DNA of 64,000 nt from Candidatus Defluviicoccus seviourii (GTDB taxonomy: Bacteria > Pseudomonadota > Alphaproteobacteria > Rhodospirillales > Defluviicoccaceae), in NCBI GenBank assembly GCA_900609035.2, contig UXAT02000006.1:1-64000 (forward strand), read 5' to 3'. Position 1 is the first letter of the stretch; every line of letters begins with the position of its first letter. The position numbers and the translations under genes were made by a program. Shown here in pieces: positions 44,601-53,266 of the stretch. Under the pieces are notes generated by a model. It was not told the DNA's origin, searched no databases, and saw nothing but the letters and a program-made list of their open reading frames with translations.

Positions 44601-45851
44601 ATGGACAAGCTCAATATCCTACTCTGGTCCTCGAAGGGGGCGTCAACCGCGTTCTACGGTGGTGGGCCGATTGCCGCCTTCCGCCTGTACCAGAATCGCG
44701 ATCCGGCGACGACACGGCTCGCCCTGGCGCACGGTCGGGCGGAGCAGCCGCCGCACCCGGAAGTGTTCGATGAGCAGCATTTCGTCACCGGCCTGTGGCG
44801 GCCGGCCGATTTCGCGCGCAACGGCAGCGGCGCCGGTGGCGCGCCGCACGCGGCGTTGCTCAACGATCTGCGGCTTGTGGCGGCGAAGGCGAACTTCATT
44901 GCCCGCGCCCGTGGTTGGCTGCAACAAAACGCCAACCGCTACGATGTCTTCCACGGCATCGGCATTCACGCCGACGCGCTGACACCGGCCGTATGCGCGC
45001 ATGCGGCGGGCATGCCGACGGTGATGACAACGCTGATCGAAGGCGAACTCAACCGCCCGAGCCGATTCGCCAGCCTGTGCGGCTTATACCGCAGGCGGAT
45101 GGCCGAGCTGCGCGCAGTCAGCGCTGTGGTCGCGATCAGCAGCAACATCCATCGCCGCCTTCTTGAGGCCGGCGTGCATGAGGACAGGATCGTCGACCTG
45201 CCACTCGCCGGTGTCGATACCGAACTGTTTCAGCCGATCGCGAACCTGGAAGCGAGAGCGGCGCTGCGGGCCGAGCTTGGTGTCGCAGATCGGCCAACCT
45301 GCCTCTTTGCCGGCACGATCCAAGGCCGCAAGCGGCCGCATCTCCTGGTTCCGGCGTTGGCGGAAATGCGCGCACGCGGGCTTGATCTGCAGCTGTTGCT
45401 CGCGGGACCGGAGCACGACAAGGGCTATGCCCAGCGGATGCGCACCGAAGCAGAGCGGCTGGGCGTCGCCGAGCACATCGTCTGGTACGGCTTTACCCGC
45501 CGGATGAGTGAACTGATGCGCGCGGCCGATCTGCTGGCGCTGCCGTCGGAGGATGAGGGCATGCCGGGGGTGGTCATGGAGGCGATGGCGTCCGGCATCC
45601 CCTGCATCTACACAGACATCTCCGGCGCGCGCGATGCCATCGATGATGGCGTCAACGGCGCGATCATTCCCGCCGACGGCAGCGGCCTTGCCGATGCGCT
45701 CGCCGGCTATCTCGGGGAACCGGCGCGGATGGCGGCGCACGGGCGCGCAGCGCGCGAGAAGGCGGAGCGACAGTTCAGCAACCGCGTTGTTCTTGAACGC
45801 TATCTTAGAATCTTTGATAACGTGCGCCGGCTGCGGCCACCCGGCGCTTGA
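44601..45851 (+). CDS. Glycosyltransferase, GT4-like (GT-B fold)
   Basis: A 416-residue cytoplasmic glycosyltransferase. The C-terminal half is typical of GT4: LFAGTIQGRKRPHLLVPALAEM, LLLAGPEHDKGYAQRM, EHIVWYGFTRRMSELMRAADLLALPSEDEG and MPGVVMEAMASGIPCIYTDISGARD with the EX7E-like acidic pair. The N-terminal half (ILLWSSKGASTAFYGGGPI) would bind the acceptor. Donor and acceptor are not known. I chose ATG 44601, which starts the conserved segment; the ribosome site is weak. The gene follows the ABC exporter by 159 bases. Confidence 0.88.
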   Translation: MDKLNILLWSSKGASTAFYGGGPIAAFRLYQNRDPATTRLALAHGRAEQPPHPEVFDEQHFVTGLWRPADFARNGSGAGGAPHAALLNDLRLVAAKANFIARARGWLQQNANRYDVFHGIGIHADALTPAVCAHAAGMPTVMTTLIEGELNRPSRFASLCGLYRRRMAELRAVSAVVAISSNIHRRLLEAGVHEDRIVDLPLAGVDTELFQPIANLEARAALRAELGVADRPTCLFAGTIQGRKRPHLLVPALAEMRARGLDLQLLLAGPEHDKGYAQRMRTEAERLGVAEHIVWYGFTRRMSELMRAADLLALPSEDEGMPGVVMEAMASGIPCIYTDISGARDAIDDGVNGAIIPADGSGLADALAGYLGEPARMAAHGRAAREKAERQFSNRVVLERYLRIFDNVRRLRPPGA

Positions 45852-46022
45852 GCGGGAAGAGTGCCCGGTATCAGGACTGCGGCAGCGGGTGACGGTATTT
45901 GCCTCTTCTCCTCCAACGATTGCTGGCCTACAAGCAGGAGCTGGCGGGAGGCTCGGGGAGACGGAAACAAAGGCTTGGCGACGCGGATTAGGTCTTTGTC
46001 CACCCATTCGGGGCGGTTAATT

Positions 46023-47825
46023 TTGCTCAGTTTTCGGATCACCTCCATCGTGCAGGTGTGGGTGGTGTTCCTTGTCCTCATGCTTGCATGGCCGGCGGCC
46101 GCCACCCCGACAGCATCCGATCTGCGGCAGCGGATCGAGCAGCTCAAGGAGAACGGCAAGCTCAATGTCGCCGGGGTATCGATCGGCGCTATCGACCTCC
46201 TGCCGCAGCTTTATGAGCGCAGCGAGTTCAATCGCTTGTGGACCCGCGAGAGCGACATCGAGGCGCTCCTGGCGGCGATCCGGACGAGCGACCAGGACGG
46301 TCTCGACCCGGACGACTTTCACCTCCAGCCGCTGAACCGGCTGCGGCGCGAGCTGAACGCAACCGAGAAGCCCCAAAAACCGGGCGCGGCTGCCGATTTC
46401 GATCTCTTGTTGACCGACGCCCTGCTCCGACTCGGCTATCAGCTGTTTTACGGCAAGGTCGATCCCGAATCGCTCGATGCCGGCTGGAATTTCGAGCGCC
46501 CGCTGTTGAATGAGGAGGCGGTCCCGGCCATCGAATCGGCCCTGCGATCCGGCACGATCGCCGAACTTCTGCGCAGCCTGGAGCCGCAAGATCCGACCTA
46601 CGCGGCGCTCAAGCGGGCGCTCAAGCGCTACCGCGAGATCAAGGCGCGGGGCGGCTGGGGAACGGTCCCAGCGGGACCGAAGCTCGAAGCACCGATGGAA
46701 GATGCCCGCGTCGAGGCGCTGCGGCGGCGGCTTCAGGTCACGGGTGAATTGCCCACGACCGCCGGTGGCGCGCGGAACCTGTTCGATGGGTCCGTCGTCC
46801 AGGCAGTCAAGCGCTTTCAGACGCGCCACGGACTGGACGCCGACGGTGTCGTCGGGTTGGCGACCCTTGCCGCCCTGAATGTCCCGGTCGACGCCCGCAT
46901 CGATCAGATCCGTGTCAACCTGGAGCGAACGCGCTGGCTCGGGCGCACGGCCGAGCGCGACTACCTGGCCGTCAACATTGCCGGCTTCGATGCCGTTCTC
47001 GTCCGCAACGGCGAGCGGATATGGGCCGCGCGGGCAATCGTCGGCCGGCCGTACCGGATGACTCCCCTGTTCCGCTCCGACATGACCTACATCGTCTTCA
47101 ATCCGACCTGGACGGTGCCGCCGACGATCCTCAAGAAGGACCTGCTGCCCAAGGTCAAGAGTGACCCCTCGTTCCTTACGCGCAATTCATTCAAGGTGGT
47201 CGATCGGGGCGGGCAAACGGTGGACGCGTCGGCAATCGACTGGTCGACGGCGCGTGCCGGCACACTGCCCTACCAAATCGTGCAGCAGCCGGGCAATAAG
47301 AACGCACTCGGCCGCGTCAAGTTCATGTTTCCCAACAAGTATCAGGTCTACCTGCACGACACGCCCGACCGCACCCTGTTCCAGCGGGCGGCGCGGACCT
47401 ACAGCTCCGGCTGCATACGCGTCGACCAGCCGGTCGAACTGGCCCGGCTGTTGTTGAACGGCGCACCGGAGTGGTCGCCGGCGCGGATCGACAAGGTGCT
47501 GGCAGGCAAGAAGACCGTCACCGCGCGCTTGCCCGCCTCAGTGCCGGTGTTCCTCCTCTACTGGACGGTCGAAGTGCCGGCCGACGGCAGCGTCCACTTC
47601 CGCAACGACATCTACGAGCGCGACCCTCCCATTCTCGCTGAGCTGCGCAAGGAGTTCCGGCCCACCGTGCGGCGGCCGAAACCGGCGGATCCGGAAACAG
47701 TGCCCGAAGCAGGTGGGGAGCAGGCGCCGACGGTCGCGCCGGAGGAGGTGATGCAGCGGGTGCCGCTCAAGGCCGCGGGCCCGACTGTGGCCGGAGCGCC
47801 ACCGCCAGTGACGGCGACGCCCTAG
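46023..47825 (+). CDS. L,D-transpeptidase, YcbB/LdtD-like
   Basis: A periplasmic peptidoglycan cross-linking enzyme of 600 residues. A signal-anchor lies at the N-terminus (SIVQVWVVFLVLMLAWPAAA), followed by a scaffold-like region, a peptidoglycan-binding domain (VVQAVKRFQTRHGLDADGVVGLATLAALN, about 255-285) and the YkuD catalytic domain. FMFPNKYQVYLHDTPDRTLFQRAARTYSSGCIRVDQP holds the catalytic HxnSxGCIR with nucleophile Cys. The start is uncertain. TTG 46023 follows ggggcgg by 6 bases and gives a clean signal peptide; the frame extends back to 45861. It makes 3-3 cross-links or attaches envelope proteins. Confidence 0.9.
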   Translation: MLSFRITSIVQVWVVFLVLMLAWPAAATPTASDLRQRIEQLKENGKLNVAGVSIGAIDLLPQLYERSEFNRLWTRESDIEALLAAIRTSDQDGLDPDDFHLQPLNRLRRELNATEKPQKPGAAADFDLLLTDALLRLGYQLFYGKVDPESLDAGWNFERPLLNEEAVPAIESALRSGTIAELLRSLEPQDPTYAALKRALKRYREIKARGGWGTVPAGPKLEAPMEDARVEALRRRLQVTGELPTTAGGARNLFDGSVVQAVKRFQTRHGLDADGVVGLATLAALNVPVDARIDQIRVNLERTRWLGRTAERDYLAVNIAGFDAVLVRNGERIWAARAIVGRPYRMTPLFRSDMTYIVFNPTWTVPPTILKKDLLPKVKSDPSFLTRNSFKVVDRGGQTVDASAIDWSTARAGTLPYQIVQQPGNKNALGRVKFMFPNKYQVYLHDTPDRTLFQRAARTYSSGCIRVDQPVELARLLLNGAPEWSPARIDKVLAGKKTVTARLPASVPVFLLYWTVEVPADGSVHFRNDIYERDPPILAELRKEFRPTVRRPKPADPETVPEAGGEQAPTVAPEEVMQRVPLKAAGPTVAGAPPPVTATP

Positions 47826-47826
47826 C

Positions 47827-47942
47827 GCACTGGCACAAACAGAGCGTACATCCTGTTTGTGCCGAAAGTGCACGCGATTCAATTTGTTGTGCAGCGACAA
47901 CCTTGCTCGGGCGTGAATCGCCCGATTGGGTCGCTACACTAG
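47827..47942 (-). repeat. 116-bp structured dispersed repeat, copy 2
   Basis: Reverse-complement partner of 32278-32393, differing at five positions. It fills the gap between two convergent stops (47825 and 47945) almost exactly. The 11-bp stem ggcacaaacag / ctgtttgtgcc is intact, and the outer stem has one change, giving a T:G pair that would still pair in RNA. The stems could also terminate transcription from both sides. Confidence 0.9.
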
Positions 47943-47944
47943 AG

Positions 47945-49591
47945 CTATTCCCACTCCGCGTCGGCGAACAAGCCCTCGCGGCACTGCCGGCGCCAGCGGT
48001 AGATGGTCTCGTCCAGGAAGTCGCGATCGATCAGGTCACGCTTCCACGCTTTGGAGAACACGGCCGTGCTGCTGCGCGGACGGCTGTTGGCCGAAAGCTC
48101 CTCGAAGCCCAGCCGCATCGGTACGCTTACGCCTTCACCGACGGCGATCGCCTCACCATTGAAGAGGGCGGGCAGTGCCGTCAATAGTCCGGTAGCGCCG
48201 TCGGGCAGGACCCGGCGGACGAACTCCTGATCGTGCTCGTTGGACATTCTGAGCGCGAAGATGGTGTTGCACTGGGAGAGAATGGTTGTCGACAGCTCCG
48301 ATGGCCGCTGGCTGACGAGGCAGAGCGAGACGCCGTATTTGCGGCCTTCCTTGGCGATACGCGCAATGGCACTGCGGGTGAGCGCGAAGTTTGTTTCTCC
48401 GTCCTGCGAAACATAGCGGTGGGCTTCCTCGCAAACGAGCAGCACCGGCACCGCCTGCGCTTCCGCGCTCCAGATGGCAAAGTCGAACACCATCCGGCAC
48501 AAGAGCGAGACAACGACATCGACAATCTCCGACGGCACGCCGGAGAGGTCGAAAACTGTGACCGGCTTGCCCTCGACCGGAACGCGCAGAATCCGGCTCA
48601 AGACATCGGTCATGGTGTCGCGCACGACGAGGCCGGAGAACATGAACTCGAAGCGACGATCGGAACGCAGCGTCTCGATGCGCGATAACAAGCGCAGGTA
48701 AGGCAGCGTGCCCTCGGCCTTGTTCAGCCGCCCCATCTGATTGTTGATGATGCGCTCGACATCGCCGACACGGAACGGGATCGGCGTGTCGACCGTAGCG
48801 TGGGCCGCCTCCTCCTCATCGCCAAGGAAGTCCCGCCTCGCCTGCAGCACCGCCTGCTTGAGAATGGTCATTTCGGTCTGGCGATCGGCGCCTTGGGTCG
48901 AGACCAGCGCGCCTACCAGCTCGTCGAAGTTCATGAGCCAGTACGGCAGGTGCAGATTGGTCGGGTTGATGACCTCCGCCGCAGCGCCGAAGGCAGGCGC
49001 ATATTCGTTGTGCGGATCGAGGATGACGACGTGACCGGCGGTGTGATGGGTCAGGATCGAGCGCAGGATGGTCGCTACCGCGCACGACTTGCCACAGCCG
49101 GTGGTGCCGAGGACGGCAAAATGCTTGCCGAGCAACCCATCGACGAGGACGTAGGCCGGCAGACCGCCGCTGCCAGTCACACTGCCGACGCGCACACAAG
49201 CACCTCCGGGGCGCGCATAGACGATGGCCAGATCCTCCGGGGTCACGGCGAAGATCTCCGCGCCCAGGCGCGGGTAAACGGAAACGCCGCGGCAGAACAC
49301 CATCCTGCCGTCGGAATGCTCGACCGTTTCGCCCAACAGGTCGATCGCCATCATCCGCGGCGCCGCCTCAAACGAGGCTTCGCTGTCGGCGGTCCACTGA
49401 CGCGAAATGACCCCGAAGACGAGTGAAGCCCGAGTGACGATCTTGACCAGTTGACCGAACTCGGCCATCGGCCCTCGGCCACCGTTGCGGCCCTTGGTGG
49501 TCGCGGCGACGACTTCGGGGTCGAGACGGCCGGTCACCTTGGCACCGGCAACGGAAGCGACACGGCCGAGGCAGGCTGGGCCACTGTCCAT
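47945..49591 (-). CDS. HerA-like ATPase (DUF87/helicase HerA)
   Basis: A 548-residue hexameric-type ATPase of the HerA/FtsK superfamily. An N-terminal beta-barrel of the HAS type spans about 50-150. Walker A GTTGCGKS lies at residues 162-169, ILDPHNEYAPAFG follows the strand after it, Walker B appears as VLLVCEEAHR near residue 380, and QRPSELSTTILSQCNTIFALRM near 430 is the sensor region. HerA proteins translocate DNA and in archaea act with NurA nuclease; no nurA lies here. ATG 49591 follows aaggag. It is divergent from a 56-residue protein gene. A role in DNA repair or defence is possible but not shown. Confidence 0.9.
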   Translation of the reverse strand: MDSGPACLGRVASVAGAKVTGRLDPEVVAATTKGRNGGRGPMAEFGQLVKIVTRASLVFGVISRQWTADSEASFEAAPRMMAIDLLGETVEHSDGRMVFCRGVSVYPRLGAEIFAVTPEDLAIVYARPGGACVRVGSVTGSGGLPAYVLVDGLLGKHFAVLGTTGCGKSCAVATILRSILTHHTAGHVVILDPHNEYAPAFGAAAEVINPTNLHLPYWLMNFDELVGALVSTQGADRQTEMTILKQAVLQARRDFLGDEEEAAHATVDTPIPFRVGDVERIINNQMGRLNKAEGTLPYLRLLSRIETLRSDRRFEFMFSGLVVRDTMTDVLSRILRVPVEGKPVTVFDLSGVPSEIVDVVVSLLCRMVFDFAIWSAEAQAVPVLLVCEEAHRYVSQDGETNFALTRSAIARIAKEGRKYGVSLCLVSQRPSELSTTILSQCNTIFALRMSNEHDQEFVRRVLPDGATGLLTALPALFNGEAIAVGEGVSVPMRLGFEELSANSRPRSSTAVFSKAWKRDLIDRDFLDETIYRWRRQCREGLFADAEWE

Positions 49592-49715
49592 CGGAACGAC
49601 TCCTTGTGCGCGACGGGCGGAATGCGATTCGCGTCTTGCTTGATAGCGGAGGTCCGATTAACGCCGGGTTTAAAGAAGTGAACGGAAAAAAAGCCTACGA
49701 AAGGCAAAAATTCTG

Positions 49716-49744
49716 TTGCGCTTTGCCTATGTTCACCTTATGTC
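49716..49744 (+). promoter_or_regulatory. Candidate sigma-70 promoter for the 56-residue protein
   Basis: TTGCGC (49716-49721) and TATGTC (49739-49744) are separated by 17 bases. The predicted start lies about 30 bases ahead of the ribosome site (aggag, 49771-49775). Both boxes match consensus at four positions only. Confidence 0.35.
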
Positions 49745-49783
49745 TTCGCGCCAACCAGGAACCCGCGGCGAGGAGATGCCTCC

Positions 49784-49954
49784 GTGAACCAGTCCCATCC
49801 CGATCTGCAGACGATCAGCCGGGTCGTTTTCTCGCACGCCTGGACGGACGTGAACGAATGGGCACGCTCGATTGCGGCACTTGCGGATCTCAATGATGAG
49901 GAATTGGGTGCCCTGCCCGGGCTGGCGGCGGGTCAAGCCAAGCCTGCGCACTGA
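49784..49954 (+). CDS. Small protein, 56 aa
   Basis: A short gene starting at GTG 49784 with aggag 8 bases upstream and ending at tga 49952. The product (MNQSHPDLQTISRVVFSHAW at its start) continues with an amphipathic helix and an acidic turn (LADLNDEELGALPGL). It is soluble, without Cys or membrane segment. I do not recognise it. It lies convergent to tenA and divergent from the HerA gene. Its good ribosome site and promoter-like DNA upstream support expression. Confidence 0.6.
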   Translation: MNQSHPDLQTISRVVFSHAWTDVNEWARSIAALADLNDEELGALPGLAAGQAKPAH

Positions 49955-49984
49955 GGCACTTGCGCGGGCGTTTCTCGGGTCCAT

Positions 49985-50674
49985 CTAAAGCGCTGTTGCG
50001 GTGAGCCCCATCTGCCAGAACGCAGTTTCCAGCCGTGTTGCTTGGGTGAAGGTGGTCGCGAGCGCCGGCAGGCGCGCCTCACTACCGCGGCGAGCGAAAA
50101 GTTCGTCCATCTGCCGGCTGTGCGCAGTTGCGACCGCCTGATAGTCGGCGCCAGCGTACATCTCGATCCAGGCGCGGTAGGGATTGCCGGCCAGCACGGT
50201 CGACGGTGCCTCCAAGAGCGCGTGGCCGATCTCGGCGTATCCGAGGATGCAGGGTGCAAGGGCCACCTGCAGGTCGAGGAGGTCGCCGGCAAGGCCGCGT
50301 TCCAGCACGAAGCGGGTGTAGGCAAGCGTCGCCACGTCCTCCTCAGCCGTCGCCATCTCCGCCTCGCTCAAGCCCCAGCCGCGGCAGTAGTCAACGTGCA
50401 GGCTCATCTCCTGATCGATCATCGCGGACAGGCCGCCAGCGGCGGCACGGATGTCGGCGATCGTCTCGGCCTTGAACGCAGCCAGGCCATAGGCGCGCGC
50501 GAAATGGATGAGGAACAGGTAATCCTGGCTCAGGTAGCAGCGGAAGCAGCGCTCATCGAGCGTGCCGGCGGCGAGCTGTTGGACGAAGGGGTGGCCGATG
50601 AAGGCGCCCCACGCTTGCCCGCTGGCGGCGCGCAGGCGCGCGAACAGGGAGCAGGCGTCGCCGGCAGCGACCAC
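49985..50674 (-). CDS. tenA: TenA family protein (aminopyrimidine aminohydrolase / thiaminase II)
   Basis: A 229-residue all-helical protein. Salvages thiamin breakdown products by hydrolysing aminopyrimidines. The N-terminal block GHPFVQQLAAGTLDERCFRCYLSQDYLFLIHFARAYG is diagnostic, including the aromatic Tyr/Phe that line the active site. The catalytic Cys of TenA lies in the later VALAPCILGYAEIG stretch. GTG 50674 is the start, directly at the conserved N-terminus. It is last in a run of genes on the minus strand, 17 bases after the ferredoxin gene, which is an unusual partner. Confidence 0.9.
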   Translation of the reverse strand: MVAAGDACSLFARLRAASGQAWGAFIGHPFVQQLAAGTLDERCFRCYLSQDYLFLIHFARAYGLAAFKAETIADIRAAAGGLSAMIDQEMSLHVDYCRGWGLSEAEMATAEEDVATLAYTRFVLERGLAGDLLDLQVALAPCILGYAEIGHALLEAPSTVLAGNPYRAWIEMYAGADYQAVATAHSRQMDELFARRGSEARLPALATTFTQATRLETAFWQMGLTATAL

Positions 50675-50691
50675 GGACGTTCAGAGCCTCG

Positions 50692-51030
50692 TCAGTTTCC
50701 TGCCATCATGTTGCGCGCACCGGCGGGAAGCTTGACGATGAGGCCGTCCAGGTCATCCGTCATCCGGATCTGACAGCCGAGGCGCGAGGTGTGGGTCAGC
50801 CCGAACGCCAGATCGAGCATATCTTCCTCCTCCTCGGTCGGCGGATCGAGCCGGTCGTACCATTCCGCATCGACAATCACGTGGCACGTGGAGCACGCGA
50901 GCGAGCCTTCGCACGCGCCTTCCAGGTCGATGTCGTTGCGGTGCGCGATCTCCAACACCGAAAGCCCCAGCGGCGCCTCGACCATCATCCGGGTCTTCCC
51001 GTCCGGCGCGATGAACGTCATCTTCGGCAT
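50692..51030 (-). CDS. fdx: 2Fe-2S ferredoxin of the Isc type
   Basis: A 112-residue adrenodoxin-like ferredoxin giving electrons to iron-sulfur cluster assembly. Cluster ligands are visible as [12 protein letters not shown] (C-x5-C-x2-C) and the last Cys in [34 protein letters not shown] is the family's N-terminal block. It lies 81 bases after the iscA gene and 17 bases before tenA on the same strand, so it belongs to the iscR-like, iscS, iscA run. Confidence 0.95.
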   Translation of the reverse strand: MPKMTFIAPDGKTRMMVEAPLGLSVLEIAHRNDIDLEGACEGSLACSTCHVIVDAEWYDRLDPPTEEEEDMLDLAFGLTHTSRLGCQIRMTDDLDGLIVKLPAGARNMMAGN

Positions 51031-51111
51031 TATGCAGGCCCGCCCTTATTGTTCCGCGACTTGAATGCGTGTCCCCTGCCGCGGCAAGCCCGCCGCGGGC
51101 GCATCCGCGCT

Positions 51112-51465
51112 TCAGACGTGGAACGACTCGCCGCACCCGCAGCGGCCTTTCTCATTCGGATTGCGGAACACGAACCCCGATTCAAGCTTGCCCTCAACAT
51201 AATCCATTTCGCTGCCGAAGATGAACATCGTCGCCTGCGGATCGATCAAGAAGGTGACACCGTGTGCTTCCACGACCTCGTCGAGCGGCCCCTTCGCATC
51301 CGTGAATTCCAGCGAATAGGCCATTCCCGAACAGCCGCGGGTGCGCACGCCGATCCGGAGCAGGCCGGCCCCCGGCCCCTTCTCGGCCAGGATCGCCTTG
51401 ACACGCGCAGCCGCAGCCGCCGTCACGGAGATGGGCTGATGCAATCCAGTCCCGAGTTCGGGCAT
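51112..51465 (-). CDS. iscA: Iron-sulfur cluster carrier, IscA/HesB family
   Basis: A 117-residue A-type carrier protein that takes clusters from the scaffold to target proteins. The three invariant cysteines are visible: RTRGCSGMAYSLEF and GRCGCGESF (CxC at the end). ISVTAAAAARVKAILAEKG is the conserved N-terminal helix. ATG 51465 has gaggtg upstream; the open frame continues to 51783 but overlaps iscS. It follows iscS by 31 bases. The missing iscU scaffold gene is notable. Confidence 0.94.
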   Translation of the reverse strand: MPELGTGLHQPISVTAAAAARVKAILAEKGPGAGLLRIGVRTRGCSGMAYSLEFTDAKGPLDEVVEAHGVTFLIDPQATMFIFGSEMDYVEGKLESGFVFRNPNEKGRCGCGESFHV

Positions 51466-51496
51466 GTTCACCTCACTGCAGACACGTCTATTGGAA

Positions 51497-52726
51497 TCAT
51501 GGCGAACCAGCAGGACCGGTTTCAATAGCCTCCAACGCATTGCTCCATGCCGGCTGTGCGCAGGCGCTAAGGCGCTGCACGGCAGAAACGATGCGCTCGC
51601 AGGCATAATCAATTTCCGCCCGGGTGGTGAAGCGGCCGAGGCCGATGCGCACGCCAGTGCGTGCTGCCGCCTCGCCGATGCCGAGCGCACGCAAGACGTA
51701 GGACGCCTCGACCGCAGCCGATGTGCACGCCGATCCTGTCGAGATCGCAACGTCCGGCAGCGCCGCCAGCAGCGCCTCGGCATCGCCGATAGCGGGAATA
51801 CTGATGTTCAGGTTGCCGGGCAGGCGCGCCGCCGCCGTTCCATTGAGGCGCACACCGGGCAGCTCCTGACTGAGCCGCCGCCAGAGATGGTCGCGCAGGG
51901 CGCCGATCCGTTCCGCCTCCGCCGCCATTTCTGTTTGCGCGATGCGGCAGGCGGCACCGAAGCCGACGCACAGCGGCGTCGCCAGGGTGCCCGAGCGCAG
52001 ACCGCGCTCCTGGCCGCCGCCGCTCAGCAGAGGTTCGAGGCGAACACGCGGGCGCCTGCGGACGTAGAGCGCGCCGATCCCCTTCGGACCATAGAGCTTG
52101 TGCGCGGACAAGCTCATCAGGTCGATGCCCATGGCCTCGACGTCCAACGGGATCTTGCCCAGCGCCTGCGCCGCGTCGGTATGAAAGAGGACGCCGCGGG
52201 CGCGGCACAAACGGCCAATCGCCGCCAGCGGCGCCACAACGCCGATCTCGTTGTTGGCGGCCATCACCGAGACAAGCACGGTGCGCGGGCTGATCGCCGC
52301 TTCCAACCGTTCGAGGTCGATCAGCCCATCGGCCTGCACCGGCAGCGTACTCACCGTGAAGCCGTCAGCGGCGAGGCTGGCGCAGCTTTCGAGGACGCAC
52401 TTATGCTCAGTGACGGAAGTGACGATGTGATCGCGCTCGGCCCGGTGAAAGCGGGCCGCTCCCTTGATCGCGAGGTTGTTGGCCTCGGTTGCACCGGAGG
52501 TAAAGACGATCTCCCGCGGGCTTGCCCCGATCAGGGCCGCGATCTCGGCGCGCGCCGCCTCCACCGCGTCACGGGCGGCACGGCCGAAACCATGTCCCTG
52601 CGAATGCGGATTGCCGAAGATGCCGGTGAAGTACGGCAGCATCGCCTCGACCACCTGAGGGTCGGCAGGCGTCGTCGCCTGATAATCGAGATAGACCGGC
52701 GTCCGCGGATTTGCGGCTGCTGTCAC
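51497..52726 (-). CDS. iscS: Cysteine desulfurase, IscS/NifS-like
   Basis: A PLP enzyme that moves sulfur from cysteine to a scaffold protein, 409 residues. VYLDYQATTPADPQVVEAMLPY opens the family. The PLP lysine lies in SLSAHKLYGPKGIG and the PLP contact in TSGATEANNLAIKG. The catalytic Cys sits in STGSACTSA, a group I loop. The start is GTG 52726 with ggaggg 6 bases upstream. It follows the iscR-like gene by 34 bases and precedes iscA by 31, a short isc operon. Confidence 0.95.
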   Translation of the reverse strand: MTAAANPRTPVYLDYQATTPADPQVVEAMLPYFTGIFGNPHSQGHGFGRAARDAVEAARAEIAALIGASPREIVFTSGATEANNLAIKGAARFHRAERDHIVTSVTEHKCVLESCASLAADGFTVSTLPVQADGLIDLERLEAAISPRTVLVSVMAANNEIGVVAPLAAIGRLCRARGVLFHTDAAQALGKIPLDVEAMGIDLMSLSAHKLYGPKGIGALYVRRRPRVRLEPLLSGGGQERGLRSGTLATPLCVGFGAACRIAQTEMAAEAERIGALRDHLWRRLSQELPGVRLNGTAAARLPGNLNISIPAIGDAEALLAALPDVAISTGSACTSAAVEASYVLRALGIGEAAARTGVRIGLGRFTTRAEIDYACERIVSAVQRLSACAQPAWSNALEAIETGPAGSP

Positions 52727-52760
52727 GCGGGGCCCTCCGGTGAGCGCAGTGCGCGTCGGA

Positions 52761-53234
52761 TCAGCGGCTGGCCGCCGCGAGTTCCGCCTGCGGCCGCGAA
52801 ACGAAACCGCTGTTGGCCAGCGGCACCCGCTTGTTACAGACGTCGGCCAGCGTCACCGCGCTCAGGAAAACGTGGATCTGGCGCCCCAGTTCCTCCCACA
52901 AGTCGTGGGTGAGGCAATGGCCGCGACGCGAGTGACAGCCGTTGGTGGCGCCTGGCGTGCACCGCGTTGCCGCCAGCGGTTCGTCGACGGCCAGCACAAT
53001 GTCGGCGATGCGCACCGACGCCGGATCGCGGGCGATGCGATAGCCGCCGCCGGGGCCGCGCACGCTGCTGACAAGCCCCGCCCGGCGCAGCCGTCCGAAC
53101 AACTGCTCCAGATAGGACAGCGAAATCTCCTGCCGCTGCGCGACATCCGCGAGCGGCACCGGTTTGCCAACATCGGCGACCACAAGGTCGGCCATCGCCA
53201 TCACCGCATACCGTCCCTTGGTGCTCAGTCTCAC
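52761..53234 (-). CDS. iscR: Rrf2-family regulator, IscR-like
   Basis: A 157-residue winged-helix regulator. MRLSTKGRYAVMAMADLVV is the Rrf2 start, and QEISLSYLEQLFGRLRRAGLVSSVRGPGGGYRIAR is the DNA-binding helix-turn-helix with wing. The cluster-binding Cys triplet is present as C-x7-C-x6-C (RCTPGATNGC, then RRGHC), slightly longer loops than the C-x5-C-x5-C of E. coli IscR, followed by LTHDLW as in IscR. A fourth Cys (ADVCNK) lies near the C-terminus. It probably senses iron-sulfur status and controls this operon. GTG 53234 has ggaggagg upstream. Confidence 0.9.
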   Translation of the reverse strand: MRLSTKGRYAVMAMADLVVADVGKPVPLADVAQRQEISLSYLEQLFGRLRRAGLVSSVRGPGGGYRIARDPASVRIADIVLAVDEPLAATRCTPGATNGCHSRRGHCLTHDLWEELGRQIHVFLSAVTLADVCNKRVPLANSGFVSRPQAELAAASR

Positions 53235-53266
53235 AAGCTACCTCCTCCACTGAAGCTGACGCCCGA

